Shown piece after piece: positions 20,557-30,063 of a DNA stretch of 32,902 bases. The notes below the pieces were generated by a model, which saw only the letters and a program-made list of their open reading frames with translations, did not search any database and was not told the DNA's origin. The DNA comes from Sporothrix humicola. Lineage: Eukaryota; Ascomycota; Sordariomycetes; Ophiostomatales; Ophiostomataceae. Every line of letters starts with the position of its first letter. Position 1 is the first letter of the stretch. Both the position numbers and the translations under genes were made by a program. Where the stretch lies: NCBI GenBank assembly GCA_021396245.1, contig WNYE01000162.1, positions 1 through 32,902 of the forward strand, given 5' to 3'.

Positions 20557-20627
20557 AGCCTGAAAGGTGAATCGAACACCTAATATTATCGTATGAAAAT
20601 AAAGTTTTACCTTTAAACTATTCAAGC
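20557..20627 (-). tRNA. trnM: tRNA-Met (CAU), copy 1
   Basis: Acceptor GCTTGAA/TTCAGGC, D arm GTTT..AAAC, anticodon arm TTATT-TTCATAC-GATAA giving CAT, T arm AGGTG/CACCT. Last tRNA of the post-rnl cluster, just upstream of nad2. Confidence 0.94.
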
Positions 20628-20660
20628 TTATATGATATTTAATATTTTTTTTATTAAAAA

Positions 20661-20735
20661 GGGTAAATATTTGGACTCGAACCAAAAACATCCTGATCCA
20701 CACTCAAGCGCTCTACCTATTGAGCTATATCTACC
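20661..20735 (-). tRNA. trnH: tRNA-His (GUG)
   Basis: Acceptor GGTAGAT/ATTTACC, D arm AGCTC..GAGC, anticodon arm CTTGA-GTGTGGA-TCAGG giving GTG, T loop TTCGAGT. Confidence 0.94.
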
Positions 20736-20760
20736 TAAAAATAAAATAAAATATTTTATT

Positions 20761-20833
20761 TTATGTTGGAGTGATTCGAACACTCAATAGTAAATACCAA
20801 AAATTTATGACTTACCCATTAGTCCACAACATA
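20761..20833 (-). tRNA. trnQ: tRNA-Gln (UUG)
   Basis: Acceptor TATGTTG/CAACATA (all paired), D arm GACT..AGTC, anticodon arm TAAAT-TTTTGGT-ATTTA giving TTG, T arm GAGTG/CACTC. Confidence 0.94.
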
Positions 20834-20840
20834 TTAAATA

Positions 20841-20924
20841 TATGGGTGACAAGATTTGAACTTGTACGGTATTTAAACCACTCTGGCCTAAACAGAACCT
20901 GGCTACCAATTTCAGCACACCCAT
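20841..20924 (-). tRNA. trnL: tRNA-Leu (UAG)
   Basis: Long variable arm (class II). Acceptor ATGGGTG/CACCCAT, anticodon arm TTCTG-TTTAGGC-CAGAG giving TAG, T arm ACAAG/CTTGT. Confidence 0.95.
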
Positions 20925-20952
20925 AAAAACTTAATATTAATAAACTATATTA

Positions 20953-21025
20953 TGCCCAAAATGGGATTCGAACCCATAACCTAAACAACTTCAATGTTCC
21001 GCTCAACCAATTGAGCTTTTCGAGC
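20953..21025 (-). tRNA. trnF: tRNA-Phe (GAA)
   Basis: Acceptor GCTCGAA/TTTGGGC with wobbles, D arm GCTC..GAGC, anticodon arm GAACA-TTGAAGT-TGTTT giving GAA, T arm ATGGG/CCCAT. Confidence 0.95.
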
Positions 21026-21161
21026 TTTATTTTTTTTTATTTTATATCTAACTTTACTCCTTTCCCCTTTTAATATTAATTTTCCTACAGTATGCTCATC
21101 TTATTCACCCTTACATTGATATTTATATTTTTATTAATAGGGTTGTTATTTATTTTTTTAT

Positions 21162-21232
21162 TACAACTAATCGGAATCGAACCGATAAATTTCAGGTGGA
21201 AGCTGATTATTTTGCCATTAAATTACAGTTGC
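21162..21232 (-). tRNA. trnG: tRNA-Gly (UCC)
   Basis: Acceptor GCAACTG/TAGTTGT, D arm ATTT..AAAT, anticodon arm ATCAG-CTTCCAC-CTGAA giving TCC, T arm ATCGG/CCGAT. Its place inside the post-rnl cluster is unusual; many relatives keep trnG near cox3 or nad6 (family knowledge). Confidence 0.92.
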
Positions 21233-21335
21233 TTTTAATTTATATTGATATAAAGGTACAATATATTTAATTTTTAATATATTTTAAATTTAATTATATT
21301 TGTTTTAATTAACATTTTTCAAGCTTCTTTTTTTT

Positions 21336-21406
21336 TGGAGATACCTCGAATCGAACCAGGACTTATCTAACGCAAATAGATTGGGCTACCATTACCCCAT
21401 ATCCCC
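21336..21406 (-). tRNA. trnA: tRNA-Ala (UGC)
   Basis: Acceptor GGGGATA/TATCTCC, D arm GGGT..GCCC, anticodon arm ATCTA-TTTGCGT-TAGAT giving TGC, T loop TTCGATT with one G-G mismatch in the T stem. Confidence 0.93.
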
Positions 21407-21459
21407 TTGATATTCTTGATTTTTTTAATATACATTCTATTGTATTATACCTTTATATC

Positions 21460-21541
21460 TATCCGAGGAACGACTCGAACGTTCACGGCTATTAACCAGC
21501 AAAACTTAAGCTTGCACTGTCTACCATTCCAGCACTCGGAT
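21460..21541 (-). tRNA. trnL: tRNA-Leu (UAA)
   Basis: Class II with a long variable arm. Acceptor ATCCGAG/CTCGGAT (all paired), anticodon arm GCAAG-CTTAAGT-TTTGC giving TAA. Reads TTA, the main Leu codon here. Confidence 0.95.
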
Positions 21542-21550
21542 TATAAATTA

Positions 21551-21622
21551 ATGCAGACAAAGGAATTGCACCTATATCATGTGATCATGAGCCACATATG
21601 TTTACTTTTACACTAATCTGCA
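21551..21622 (-). tRNA. trnM: tRNA-Met (CAU), copy 2
   Basis: Acceptor TGCAGAT/GTCTGCA, D arm GTGT..ACAT, anticodon arm TGTGG-CTCATGA-TCACA giving CAT. The T loop is TGCAATT rather than TTCRANT, and the D loop has no GG. This divergent copy may be the initiator; the sequence does not settle it. Confidence 0.88.
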
Positions 21623-21628
21623 GATGAT

Positions 21629-21701
21629 TAAGGCTAGAGTGAATCGAACACTCATCACTACTGTTATGAGCAATATGCTCTACCTATTGAGCTATAACCT
21701 C
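21629..21701 (-). tRNA. trnM: tRNA-Met (CAU), copy 3
   Basis: Acceptor GAGGTTA/TAGCCTT with wobbles, D arm GCTC..GAGC, anticodon arm TATTG-CTCATAA-CAGTA giving CAT, T arm GAGTG/CACTC. Confidence 0.93.
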
Positions 21702-21723
21702 TAGAATATTAACTATATTAGAT

Positions 21724-21796
21724 TAGACTAGACAGGGCTCGAACCTGCGAAATTAGCATTGAAAAAGCTATGACGTAACCACTTGTCTACTAGTCC
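21724..21796 (-). tRNA. trnE: tRNA-Glu (UUC)
   Basis: Acceptor GGACTAG/CTAGTCT, D arm GAC..GTC, anticodon arm TAGCT-TTTTCAA-TGCTA giving TTC, T arm GCAGG/CCTGT. First tRNA after the rnl 3' end; relatives usually have trnT in front of it, which I cannot find here. Confidence 0.93.
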
Positions 21797-22745
21797 TTTC
21801 CTTTATATTATAAAGATTATTTTTTTAGTTAATAGATATTACATCTTTTCCAACAAATAAATATTTTTATTAAATCTAACATCTTAACTATAAAATATTT
21901 AATAAATCTAAAATATTTAAAAATATTGTTTATTTTACATATTTTAGTTTAGATGATTTATACTACTTAAAGGTCTAAAAATTTTTAAATATACTTTACA
22001 TCTTTTTTTTAATATAAAAATATATTTCTTATAGGTCTAAAAGATTTTAGAATAGAATGTTAGATTTATAAGAAATTTCCATCTGTATCAATATCAATAT
22101 TCTAAGCCCTGTATAAGTATCGCACTTATTTCTATTGATTACAAAACAATTGCATTACTTTTATGCTAACAAGACTAACTTCTAGCTTCAAATATAAGAT
22201 ACAAATAAATATTCAGTTATTTATAAAGGTTAGTACTTAGTTCCTTAAAATGATTAAATTAGTTCAAACTTAAGCCTATCTGCGTAATATTATTTTACGT
22301 CTATTTAAGAAATATCTTAAGGTAAGCTTCGTACTTATATGCTTTCAGTACTTATCTCTGGTTAACTTAACTTTTCTGCCATGCCTATGTTATACATTTA
22401 CCTAAGTGAAAGTAACATCCCTGTATAATAATTATTATACCTAAATTAATATCTGGGCACATAAACAACAGATAAACCAGAGGTTAACAAAACCTTATCT
22501 CCTTACGGAGATGAGGTGTCGCCCAGGTTCCTTTCGTACAAGGTTAATCCTTATTATATTCTAATTTCCTCTAGAAGATAGAAACCATACTGTCTCACGA
22601 CGTATTTAACCCAGCTCATGTAACTTTTTAATCGACGAACAGTCGTACCCTACATAGTTTCTGCATCCATGAGGATAAGTTAAGCCGACATCGAGGTGCC
22701 AAACCGCGCACTCATTTTGCACACTCTTGCGCAAATTAGCCTGTT

Positions 22746-24245
22746 CAACTTGTTATCATAAAAATTTTATTTCCATTTTTCACAAAATGGTTCAGACTAT
22801 TTCTTCATTTTTTTTTATTTTTAATTAAATCTTATTATTTTGTAATAATTCAACCTTTTATAGCAAATGCCCCAATATTACGTTTGGATACTTCCATTGA
22901 ATAATCCAAATTAGAATTAAATTTACCTCTATAAAATACAGGATTAAAAGTTTTATTTTTAAAATTTCCTTTTATTATTTTATAAGATTTAGATCTGTCA
23001 GATCTATAACGTTTAGTTAATCTACCTTTTAATCTTAATCTTATACTTCCTAAATTTTTTAAATTTATTGAATCTATTATAGCATTTTTTATACTGTACT
23101 CATATTTAGTATTAAATATATTTTTTATGGTTTCATTTAAATTAATATTTTTAACAATGGTACTATAATTTATATTTTTATAAATAAAAATTCTTTTTCT
23201 TTTATTAAATTTAATATTTTTTATATTATCATCAAATTTTTTTAAAACGAAACCTATTAAACTTCTTAAACGAACATTTCTATTATTTAATTTTCTTCTT
23301 AAAATCTCCGTAAGTATACTAGTATTATACTGTATATGGTGTATATTAATAATATTAAATTCTACTTTTTTTTTATAAAATTTACTAAATAATTTACTAA
23401 GTTTATATAAAAAAATATCTTTAAATTTCATATTATTCGTATCAAAATTGAGTTTAAAATTTTTTAACTTAAAAATGGATTTTTTTAGTTCATAATTATT
23501 TATAATTCCAATTCTAGAAAACTTTCTTTTTTCATTAATAATTTTAAAAAAATTAAAATAAAATTTTACTAATTTATTTAAATATATTTTAAAGTTAAGT
23601 AACTTTTTTTTTAAAACAACTCTTTCTCTATTAAAAACATAAACAGTAATTATAACTTTAGAGCTTGTATGTTTTAGTTCAGCTTTACTAGCAAAAATTT
23701 TATTAAAAGATAAAAATTTTTTTTGAAATCATAAATTTTCTAAATTTTTAGATTTAAATTTTTTTCTTATTATATATAATTCAAAATAATTTCTTAACAT
23801 TTTATTTATATTTAAATCGTAAACAGGTAAATTTTTACTATAATTAGAATTGAAATAATAAATATTATTAGTTCATTCTTTAGATTCAGAAGGTAAATAT
23901 TTTGCTGCAACTAAAAATTTTTGATGCTTAAGTGGTATATTTCTATATTTATTATTAATATATTTATTAAATATATTATTTATATCTAAATTAAAATAAT
24001 TTTTTAAATTTATATTATTTTTTTTCAATTTTTATTTTAATATTAAAACTAATTTATAAAAAAAAATGTTGGGTATTAAAAAAGGATTATTGTTACATAA
24101 CTCACCTTTAGTCGTTGAACAATTTTATTTTAAATTTTAAAATAAACTTCGCTTCAAATTTACTTTATAAAAAGTAATTCTTGAAATTAACCCAATATTA
24201 TATCAATTATTTAGAAAAATAATCTCTAAATATTGAAGGACTAAC
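22746..24245 (-). mobile_element. Group I intron of rnl hosting rps3
   Basis: It interrupts the peptidyl-transferase loop between GGGAT and AACAGGC, the site known as mL2450, where Pezizomycotina carry a group IA intron with rps3. The upstream exon ends in T and the intron ends in G. The S-like element AGAAATAGTCTGAACC lies near 22805-22788, downstream of the ORF. Confidence 0.93.
22835..24028 (-). CDS. rps3: Small-subunit ribosomal protein S3 (intron-encoded)
   Basis: Mitoribosome protein uS3, encoded inside the rnl intron as in most filamentous ascomycetes. The frame is closed upstream by a TAA at 24034-24032. I start at TTG 24028, giving 397 aa (TAA at 22837-22835). No ATG precedes the conserved N-terminal block, which includes IPLKHQKFLVAATKYLPSESKEW. 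The protein is very Lys/Asn/Ile-rich. The C terminus has GSIRLRLKGRLTKRYRSDRS and ends SKRNIGAFAIKGW, the hallmark of fungal Rps3. There is no sign of an added homing endonuclease. The start codon is the weak point; the frame itself is sure. Confidence 0.9.
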
Positions 24246-26577
24246 ATCCCTAGCGTAGCTTTACCAATAACCCAAGACCTTTCCTTATCGTATCTTGTGA
24301 TCTAATGCCCCGCTTACGCGACTGTAAGATTTGTTGTGAATCAAACAGTAAGGCAAGATTTAGCCATTTAGCCTTTATTGTATCTTTACATGATTATTAA
24401 TAATAAATTATAATAATTATTAGATATTATTTATTAAATTAATATCTTTTTTCTACACCTAATTTCACCATAGGGAAAATCCTACCTAATATTATTGTGT
24501 AATGTATTACACATTCTAAAAGATTAACTATAACAAAGTTAAAATAATTACAAACTATAAAAAGTAAAACTTATAGCTATATTCTTTAGATACACCCTGT
24601 TACTCTTTAAGGGGTCTGTGTCCCACATAAACTGTCTCCTAACAACTGTTCCTTTATCAGGTTTATTATACAATAAGCAAATAAAGGTATTTCAATTTCT
24701 ATTTAATCAATAAACCTTCTATCCTACACTTTGCAGGTATTATATACAATAATTAGTAACAGTAAAGCTGCATAGGGTCTTCTCGTCTACCTAGAGGTAA
24801 ACTGTATCTGCACAGTTATTCCAATTTCACTGAGTCAATCTTAGAGACAGCTGTTGTATCGTTACATCATTCATGCTAGACCGCATTTAACGGCCAAGGC
24901 ATTTCGCTACCTTAGGATCCTCAGGTTAAGACCGCCATTAACCGGCTATTCTTCAAATACCAAATTTATAAAATTCAGTTAAAATGGTTAACTACCGGCA
25001 TCGGGCAGACATCACACTCAATACTTAGATTTATCATCTTTACGCAAAGTGCTTTGTTTTAATTAAACAGTCGTACAACATTATTTTATGCTTCTTCCCT
25101 TATACCCGATATTAATCAAGCATATGAGACCTCCTTATTCCGAAGTTACGGTAGTCAATTTGCCGAGTTCCTTTAAGATTGTTATCTCATGCGCCTTCGT
25201 ATTCTCTACTAGCTTACTTTTTGCAGTTCCTAGGAACGGTTTATATATTACTAATTATTTCCAGTACACTTTTCACTTAAAAAAATGTAGTCATTTAGAG
25301 TAATAAGCATTTTCTCATCATTATAACCTTAAGATTAAAAATTTAGAGGCCGTTACTTAAATTCACCATAAGCTTTAGGCGAGTTAATCAAATATTATTT
25401 ATATTTGATTGTACTTTTTAGTTACTCATGTCACCATTCTCACTTGAGTTATAATATAATTATTTTAAAATAAAAAAATACTAATATTAACTCAACGTTC
25501 TGCTACCCAATAAATAATTATAATTATTTATAGACAAGGTATCGGTGTATTATTTAGATCCGTTAAATTTTCGATGCTTTTAAAATTTAACAAGTGCTCT
25601 GATACGAGATCTTTAAATTATGGCTGCTTCTAAGCCAATCTCCTTGCCGACTTATGAAAAAACTTCCTTAATTTCACTTAACAATAACTTTGGAACCTTA
25701 ACTCTTGTTCTGGGCTGTTTCCCTTTTGACATACAACCTTATCATTCTATGTCTGATAATTTAAGATTCATCTTTACCATTTCGAGTCCACAAACTCACC
25801 GGTAAAATCTTCACGATCCCCCGATATGTACAAAACACAATGTATTTTTTATTCTACATTTTGTCTGAGATTAAGTTCTGTACCTGCTGAGATTTAACTT
25901 AAATTGCCTACTATTATAGGTTTCGCAGAAAACCAGCTAATACAGTCAGATTTGTCTTTCACTATACTTACCACAGTTCTTCGGATATCTTTGCAACGAT
26001 AACCCGTTCGGACCTTTATAATCCTGACGATGGTAAGATCACTGTACTTCGGGTCTAAATTTAGATATTTCTCATTTTTTGGATGATCGGTTTAACTGCG
26101 CGTTTGCTCACATCTAAACTTAACTTGGTGACCCATTATGCAAAAGGTACGCTCTTGCTTAAGCTCGAGCTGCTTATAAAACTACTATTTCTTCTTATTT
26201 TCCCTCACGGTACTTATTTACTATCGCTTATGTATTATATTTAGTCTTTGAGGAAGGTTCCCCATAATATTCAAACAGCTTTATGTCCATTCTACTTATT
26301 ATTTAGACTTTTCTATTTTTGCTCACGCTCATCATAGAATCTCTTTTGATTTCTTTTCCTGACGTTAATAAGATGCTTCAATTCACTACGTTTATTATCT
26401 GATTTCTCTTAGAGTTAATTAACTTAATTCCTTATCGGTTTATCTTTTTTATACTCTTTAATACATAGCCTAATTTCCTTAATAGTCTCTTTATATACTT
26501 ACATAAATTTATGTATAAATTGTTATTTTGTATCATTTATATTTCTTATACCTCTATAAAAATATATTTTTATAATT

Positions 26578-26650
26578 TCGGGTTACTATGGATCGAACAT
26601 AGGATCTCTCTGACCCAAACAGAGTGCCTTACCTGACTGGCCTCAACCCG
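26578..26650 (-). tRNA. trnP: tRNA-Pro (UGG)
   Basis: Acceptor CGGGTTG/TAACCCG, D arm GCC..GGC, anticodon arm CTCTG-TTTGGGT-CAGAG giving TGG, T arm CTATG/CATAG. Immediately upstream of rnl. Confidence 0.95.
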
Positions 26651-26659
26651 TAAATTATT

Positions 26660-26744
26660 CAGAAGATATTGGATTCGAACCAATGTTATTTATATAATTA
26701 ACATATTTCAAGTATGCCTCCTTAAACCACTCGGACAATCTTCC
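26660..26744 (-). tRNA. trnS: tRNA-Ser (UGA)
   Basis: Class II. Acceptor GGAAGAT/ATCTTCT, anticodon arm GCATA-CTTGAAA-TATGT giving TGA, long variable arm, T arm ATTGG/CCAAT. Confidence 0.95.
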
Positions 26745-26783
26745 TTTATATTATTTTTATTTTTTTTATTATTCTAGAGTTAA

Positions 26784-26854
26784 TAATTTCTTTAGGAATC
26801 GAACCTAAATTTTACCCTTATCAAGAGTACACTTTACCATTAAGTTAAGAAATC
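26784..26854 (-). tRNA. trnI: tRNA-Ile (GAU)
   Basis: Acceptor GATTTCT/AGAAATT, D arm ACTT..AAGT, anticodon arm TACTC-TTGATAA-GGGTA giving GAT, T arm TTAGG/CCTAA. Abuts trnV with no spacer. Confidence 0.95.
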
Positions 26855-26927
26855 TAGGAAATAAGCGGCTCGAACGCTTAACTTTCTGTGTGTAAAACAG
26901 ACACTCTACCTATTGAGTTAATTCCCT
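26855..26927 (-). tRNA. trnV: tRNA-Val (UAC)
   Basis: Acceptor AGGGAAT/ATTTCCT, D arm ACTC..GAGT, anticodon arm TCTGT-TTTACAC-ACAGA giving TAC, T arm AAGCG/CGCTT. Confidence 0.95.
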
Positions 26928-26953
26928 TATTATAATATTATATAATATTATTT

Positions 26954-27571
26954 TTATTTTTTTTGTTTTATAGTTATAACTATAGCACCTACCATTGCTA
27001 GTAGTAATATTAAACTTGTTATAATTAATCACATATTATAATTAGTATATAATATATTACCTATTATTCCTATATGAGCTATTGTTATCATATTTCCATC
27101 TCATACAGTACTTGTTGTATATAATATATAATCATAAATATATGAAGTAAATGTTTTATCTATATCATACATATTAAATTGTTCTATTATAAAGTAATCT
27201 TGTAAAAATCAATAATTAGCTACGTATATAAATAATATTGCTATACCAAAAGCTAACATTCGACTATTATCTGCATAATCTTGTAATTCACTTTTTCTAA
27301 TATTAATTAACATTAATATAAACAAAAATAAAATAGATACTGCTCCTATGTATACAACTAAATAAGATAAAGCTAGAAAAGTTAAACCTATTAAAGATAA
27401 ATATATTGATATACCTCCAAATAATCCTATTAAAAATAATAAAGCTGTAACTGGGTTTTTATTTATAATAACAAGTATACCACATAAAACTACTAATATA
27501 GAAATTATATCTAATGCTCCAAATACATACCCATTTGTTAAATTTTCAATAAAAACAGATAAATTTTTCAT
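26954..27571 (-). CDS. nad6: NADH dehydrogenase subunit 6
   Basis: Complex I membrane subunit, 205 aa, starting MKNLSVFIENLTNGYVFGALD. The conserved segment LSYLVVYIGAVSILFLFILMLINIRKSEL (about 27370-27285) contains the pi-bulge helix of the family. The tail (after a TGA Trp at 27211-27209) ends AMVGAIVITIKQKK before the TAA at 26956-26954. It lies between trnW and trnV. Confidence 0.95.
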
Positions 27572-27639
27572 TTATAATTATATTAATACCTAAATTGACA
27601 GGAATTTATTACATTTTTTCTTCAGTTATGTATTTAATT

Positions 27640-27710
27640 CAAGAGCACTCTGATTTGAACAGAGAACAAAGAAACTGAAAGTCTTTATTTTACCATTAAA
27701 CTATACTCTT
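27640..27710 (-). tRNA. trnW: tRNA-Trp (UCA)
   Basis: Acceptor AAGAGTA/TGCTCTT, D arm GTTT..AAAT, anticodon arm AAGAC-TTTCAGT-TTCTT giving TCA. The UCA anticodon reads both TGA and TGG and confirms the table-4 code. Confidence 0.94.
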
Positions 27711-27713
27711 ATC

Positions 27714-27793
27714 CGGAAAAGGGGAGATTCGAACTCCCAGGTCTGTTTGACATCAAATAGCAATTGACTCGCCTTACCTATGGCAACCTTTCC
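27714..27793 (-). tRNA. trnS: tRNA-Ser (GCU)
   Basis: Class II. Acceptor GGAAAGG/CTTTTCC, anticodon arm GTCAA-TTGCTAT-TTGAT giving GCT, T arm GGGAG/CTCCC. Confidence 0.93.
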
Positions 27794-27799
27794 TATTTA

Positions 27800-27872
27800 C
27801 GAATTAAAACGGCATCGAACCGATATCTACTTCCGTGACAAGGAAGTCCTTTACCAATTAAGTTATTAATTC
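27800..27872 (-). tRNA. trnD: tRNA-Asp (GUC)
   Basis: Acceptor GAATTAA/TTAATTC (all paired), D arm ACTT..AAGG, anticodon arm CTTCC-TTGTCAC-GGAAG giving GTC, T loop TTCGATG. Confidence 0.94.
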
Positions 27873-27905
27873 TTTATAAATTAATATATTATATTAATTT
27901 ATAAA
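27873..27905. repeat. 33-nt inverted repeat next to trnD
   Basis: TTTATAAATTAATATA, one T, then its exact reverse complement. It starts on the base next to the trnD 5' end. It is pure A/T. It could form a hairpin in the trnK-trnD spacer and mark a processing site, but AT-rich palindromes also arise by chance. Confidence 0.55.
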
Positions 27906-27994
27906 TTGATGAATATAATTATAGTAATTATGATAATTATAATAAGAATATAATAAATATATTTTATTTTTTTTCTTTACTTTAACCATAATAT

Positions 27995-28066
27995 TAGGAT
28001 TTGCCGGATTCGAACCAACAACTTGATGATTAAAAGTCATATGTATTACCATTATACAAAAATCCC
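27995..28066 (-). tRNA. trnK: tRNA-Lys (UUU)
   Basis: Acceptor GGGATTT/AAATCCT, D arm GTAT..ATAC, anticodon arm TATGA-CTTTTAA-TCATC giving TTT, T arm GTTGG/CCGGC with one mismatch. Confidence 0.93.
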
Positions 28067-28125
28067 TAATATAAAATATTATTCATATTTTATATTATTT
28101 TTTTATATCTACCTTATTTCAGCTT

Positions 28126-28804
28126 AGGGTTTAATAAAAATATTTTTTCTTTAATATCTCATTCATCGTCTTAGTACTTCATAAGACTCTCTTATAGTTT
28201 CACTATTAAATTTATATGCAAGACCCACTGTTTTATGTTGAAATATCTTACCTTTATATCTAACATTTAATATTTCACCCTATTTTATCTTTAATCTCTT
28301 CCACAAAGTGGTTTTTATAATTATTATTTTCATCTTCATTTTTAGGCATTTGACCATTAGTGAAGATATATCTATCTTCACTAATAAATCTTGTAAATCT
28401 TTGGAAACAAAGACTACGTACTTCTTTTATAAATTCAGGATTATCTTTATACAATAAGTACATGCTTTTTCATCCCTTTTATAAACAACTTATGATATAT
28501 AACGGTTTTCTTATCAAGTTTTATATATATCTCTATATAATTCTTTATTAGTTCTTTGACGTATTTATTTTTCTCTTTTTACTTTAGACTCTTCTGCATA
28601 AGGGATTAAAGTATTTTATCTAGGAGGTCTTCTATTTCCAGGTCCCCCCCCCCCCCGTGTAGAATTATTAAATCCAGAATATTGACCTTCATTTCCATTT
28701 ATAAATATAATACTTCAACTTAATAAAATATTAGGAATAAGAATTATAATTAGAGTAAATATTAATAATAATCCTAAAGATAATATAAAAATAAATTTAA
28801 AAAA
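28126..28804 (-). pseudogene. Decayed unrecognised ORF with a 13-G run
   Basis: Protein-like sequence in several broken pieces. Piece 1 (28804-28616) has a membrane helix (LGLLLIFTLIIILIPNILL), then NGNEGQYSGFNNSTRGGGGPGNRRPPR and TAA; the four Gly come from C plus 13 G. The same frame continues past stops as TLIPYAEESKVKREK and RQRTNKELYRDIYKTW. Piece 3 (28478-28261) shifts frame: YLLYKDNPEFIKEVRSLCFQ..EDRYIFTNGQMPKNEDE. Piece 4 (28279-28126) returns to the first frame: VRYKGKIFQHKTVGLAYKF..EVLRRWMRY. No ATG opens piece 1. I read this as a gene broken by stops and frameshifts. It is unrecognised, and lies downstream of cox3. Confidence 0.5.
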
Positions 28805-28899
28805 TTATTTTAAATAGTAAAATAGTATATAATACTATTCTAAATATAAATAAATAATAATAAATATATATATTTATATTTTCAAATAAATTAGTATAT

Positions 28900-29175
28900 T
28901 TATAATATGCAAATAATGATAGATAAGAATATTAAAGATAAATAAAAGATAAATAATCTTTTACTTCTCGTTTTAAGTATTTCAAATTTAAAATTTCACA
29001 AATAAGGATGATTAAATTTAACTCAAATATTAACGATAAATGCTAAGGTTATAATAGAAAAATATAAACAATTATAATATTCTATTAAAAATTTAGAGTA
29101 TTTTAGTAAAAATTTAGAGTATTCTAGTATTATAGGATAAATATTAAAAAAAAATATAATATTTAAAAGTATTAT
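28900..29175 (-). CDS. Small hydrophobic ORF of doubtful status
   Basis: Open frame of 91 codons after a TAA at 29178-29176, ending at the TAA at 28902-28900. There is no ATG; ATA is the first codon. It contains a duplicated EYSKFLLKYSKFLIEYY, a membrane helix, WVKFNHPYLWNFKFEILKTRS and a second hydrophobic stretch. Two TGA codons fall at plausible Trp positions. It may be the remains of another accessory gene behind cox3, or chance. Confidence 0.3.
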
Positions 29176-29253
29176 TTAAGATCTGAATCGTAAGTGGATA
29201 TAAAATAATAACTATCTGAGAATACATTACTGCAGCTCAAGATAATAATATAA

Positions 29254-30063
29254 TTAAGATCCCCAGTAATATATAGCTAAATATAAAAAAAGTCATACAA
29301 CGTCTACAAAATGTCAATAACTAATAGAACCTTCGAATCCTACGTGATGATTTATAGTTAAATGATAACGAATCATTCTAAATAAAGCCACAAATATAAA
29401 GATTGTACCAATTATAACGTGAAATCCGTGAAATCCTGTTCCAAAGAAGAAACATGTACCATAAGCACCATCACTCATAGTAAATGAACATTCGTTATAC
29501 TCTACACCTTGAAATAAAGTAAAAACTATAGCTAAAATAACAGTTAATATAGCTCCTAATATAGCAGCTCCTCTATCTCCATTTATTAGAGCATGATGAG
29601 AATATGTAATTGTAGATCCACTAGATAATAATATAACTGTATTAAGTAAAGGTAATTCAAAAGGGTTAACAGGAGTTAATCCTAAAGGAGGTCAATTACC
29701 ACCTAATTCTGGAGTAGGTGATAAAGCACTATGAAAGAAAGCTCAAAATATAGCTAAGAAAAATAAAGCTTCAGATACTATAAATAATATAATACCTAAA
29801 CCTATAGATTTTTGTACAGCAAATGAATGATCACCTAAATATGTAGCCTCTGTTACAATATCACGAAATCAGAAAAACATTGAAACTACAACTAAAAATA
29901 AACTTAGATAAAAAGTATAATAAGCATTATTAAAATTATGCATGGATAATGCAGCATTAGTAGTTAAATTATATAAAGAAAGACTAGTAAAAAAAGGTCA
30001 AGGAGAAGGAGATACTAAATGAAAAGGATGAATCTGAAAATTACTTCTAATTTTTTTGTTCAC
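29254..30063 (-). CDS. cox3: Cytochrome c oxidase subunit 3
   Basis: Complex IV core membrane subunit, 269 aa, the exact usual fungal length. The sequence VNKKIRSNFQIHPFHLVSPSPWP aligns with the MTNLIRSNFQDHPFHL-type start of relatives, so initiation falls on GTG at 30063-30061. No ATG lies between it and the upstream stop at 30105-30103. Other landmarks: FWAFFHSALSPTPELGGNWPP, SHHALINGDR, GFHGFHVIIGT and a C terminus YWHFVDVVWLFLYLAIYYWGS. Several Trp are TGA. It is followed by the accessory ORF region. Confidence 0.95.

Larger units (their letters stand above)
21900..26535 (-). rRNA. rnl: Large subunit ribosomal RNA
   Basis: Mitochondrial 23S-like rRNA. The 5' part begins soon after trnP (minus strand AAGGAAATTAGGCTATG near 26480). 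Recognised landmarks include the sarcin-ricin loop (TACGAAAGGAACC near 22535) and the peptidyl-transferase ring (ACGCTAGGGAT at 24256-24246, then AACAGGCTAATTTGCGC at 22745-22729). A 1500-bp group I intron separates these two pieces. Both ends are approximate; the 3' end could lie anywhere from about 21840 to 22080. Without the intron the RNA is about 3.1 kb, normal for Pezizomycotina. Confidence 0.93.

Noticed and set aside
21407..21616. 69-codon plus-strand frame
   Set aside because: Lies over trnL(uaa) and trnM genes; accidental.
25088..25805. Plus-strand frames of 71 and 61 codons
   Set aside because: Inside conserved rnl sequence on the opposite strand.
26784..26854. trnI as one of the CAU tRNAs only
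   Set aside because: A clear trnI(gau) exists, so the three CAU genes are kept as trnM.
28360..28551. 63-codon plus-strand frame
   Set aside because: Antisense to the decayed minus-strand coding pieces; its composition looks like chance.
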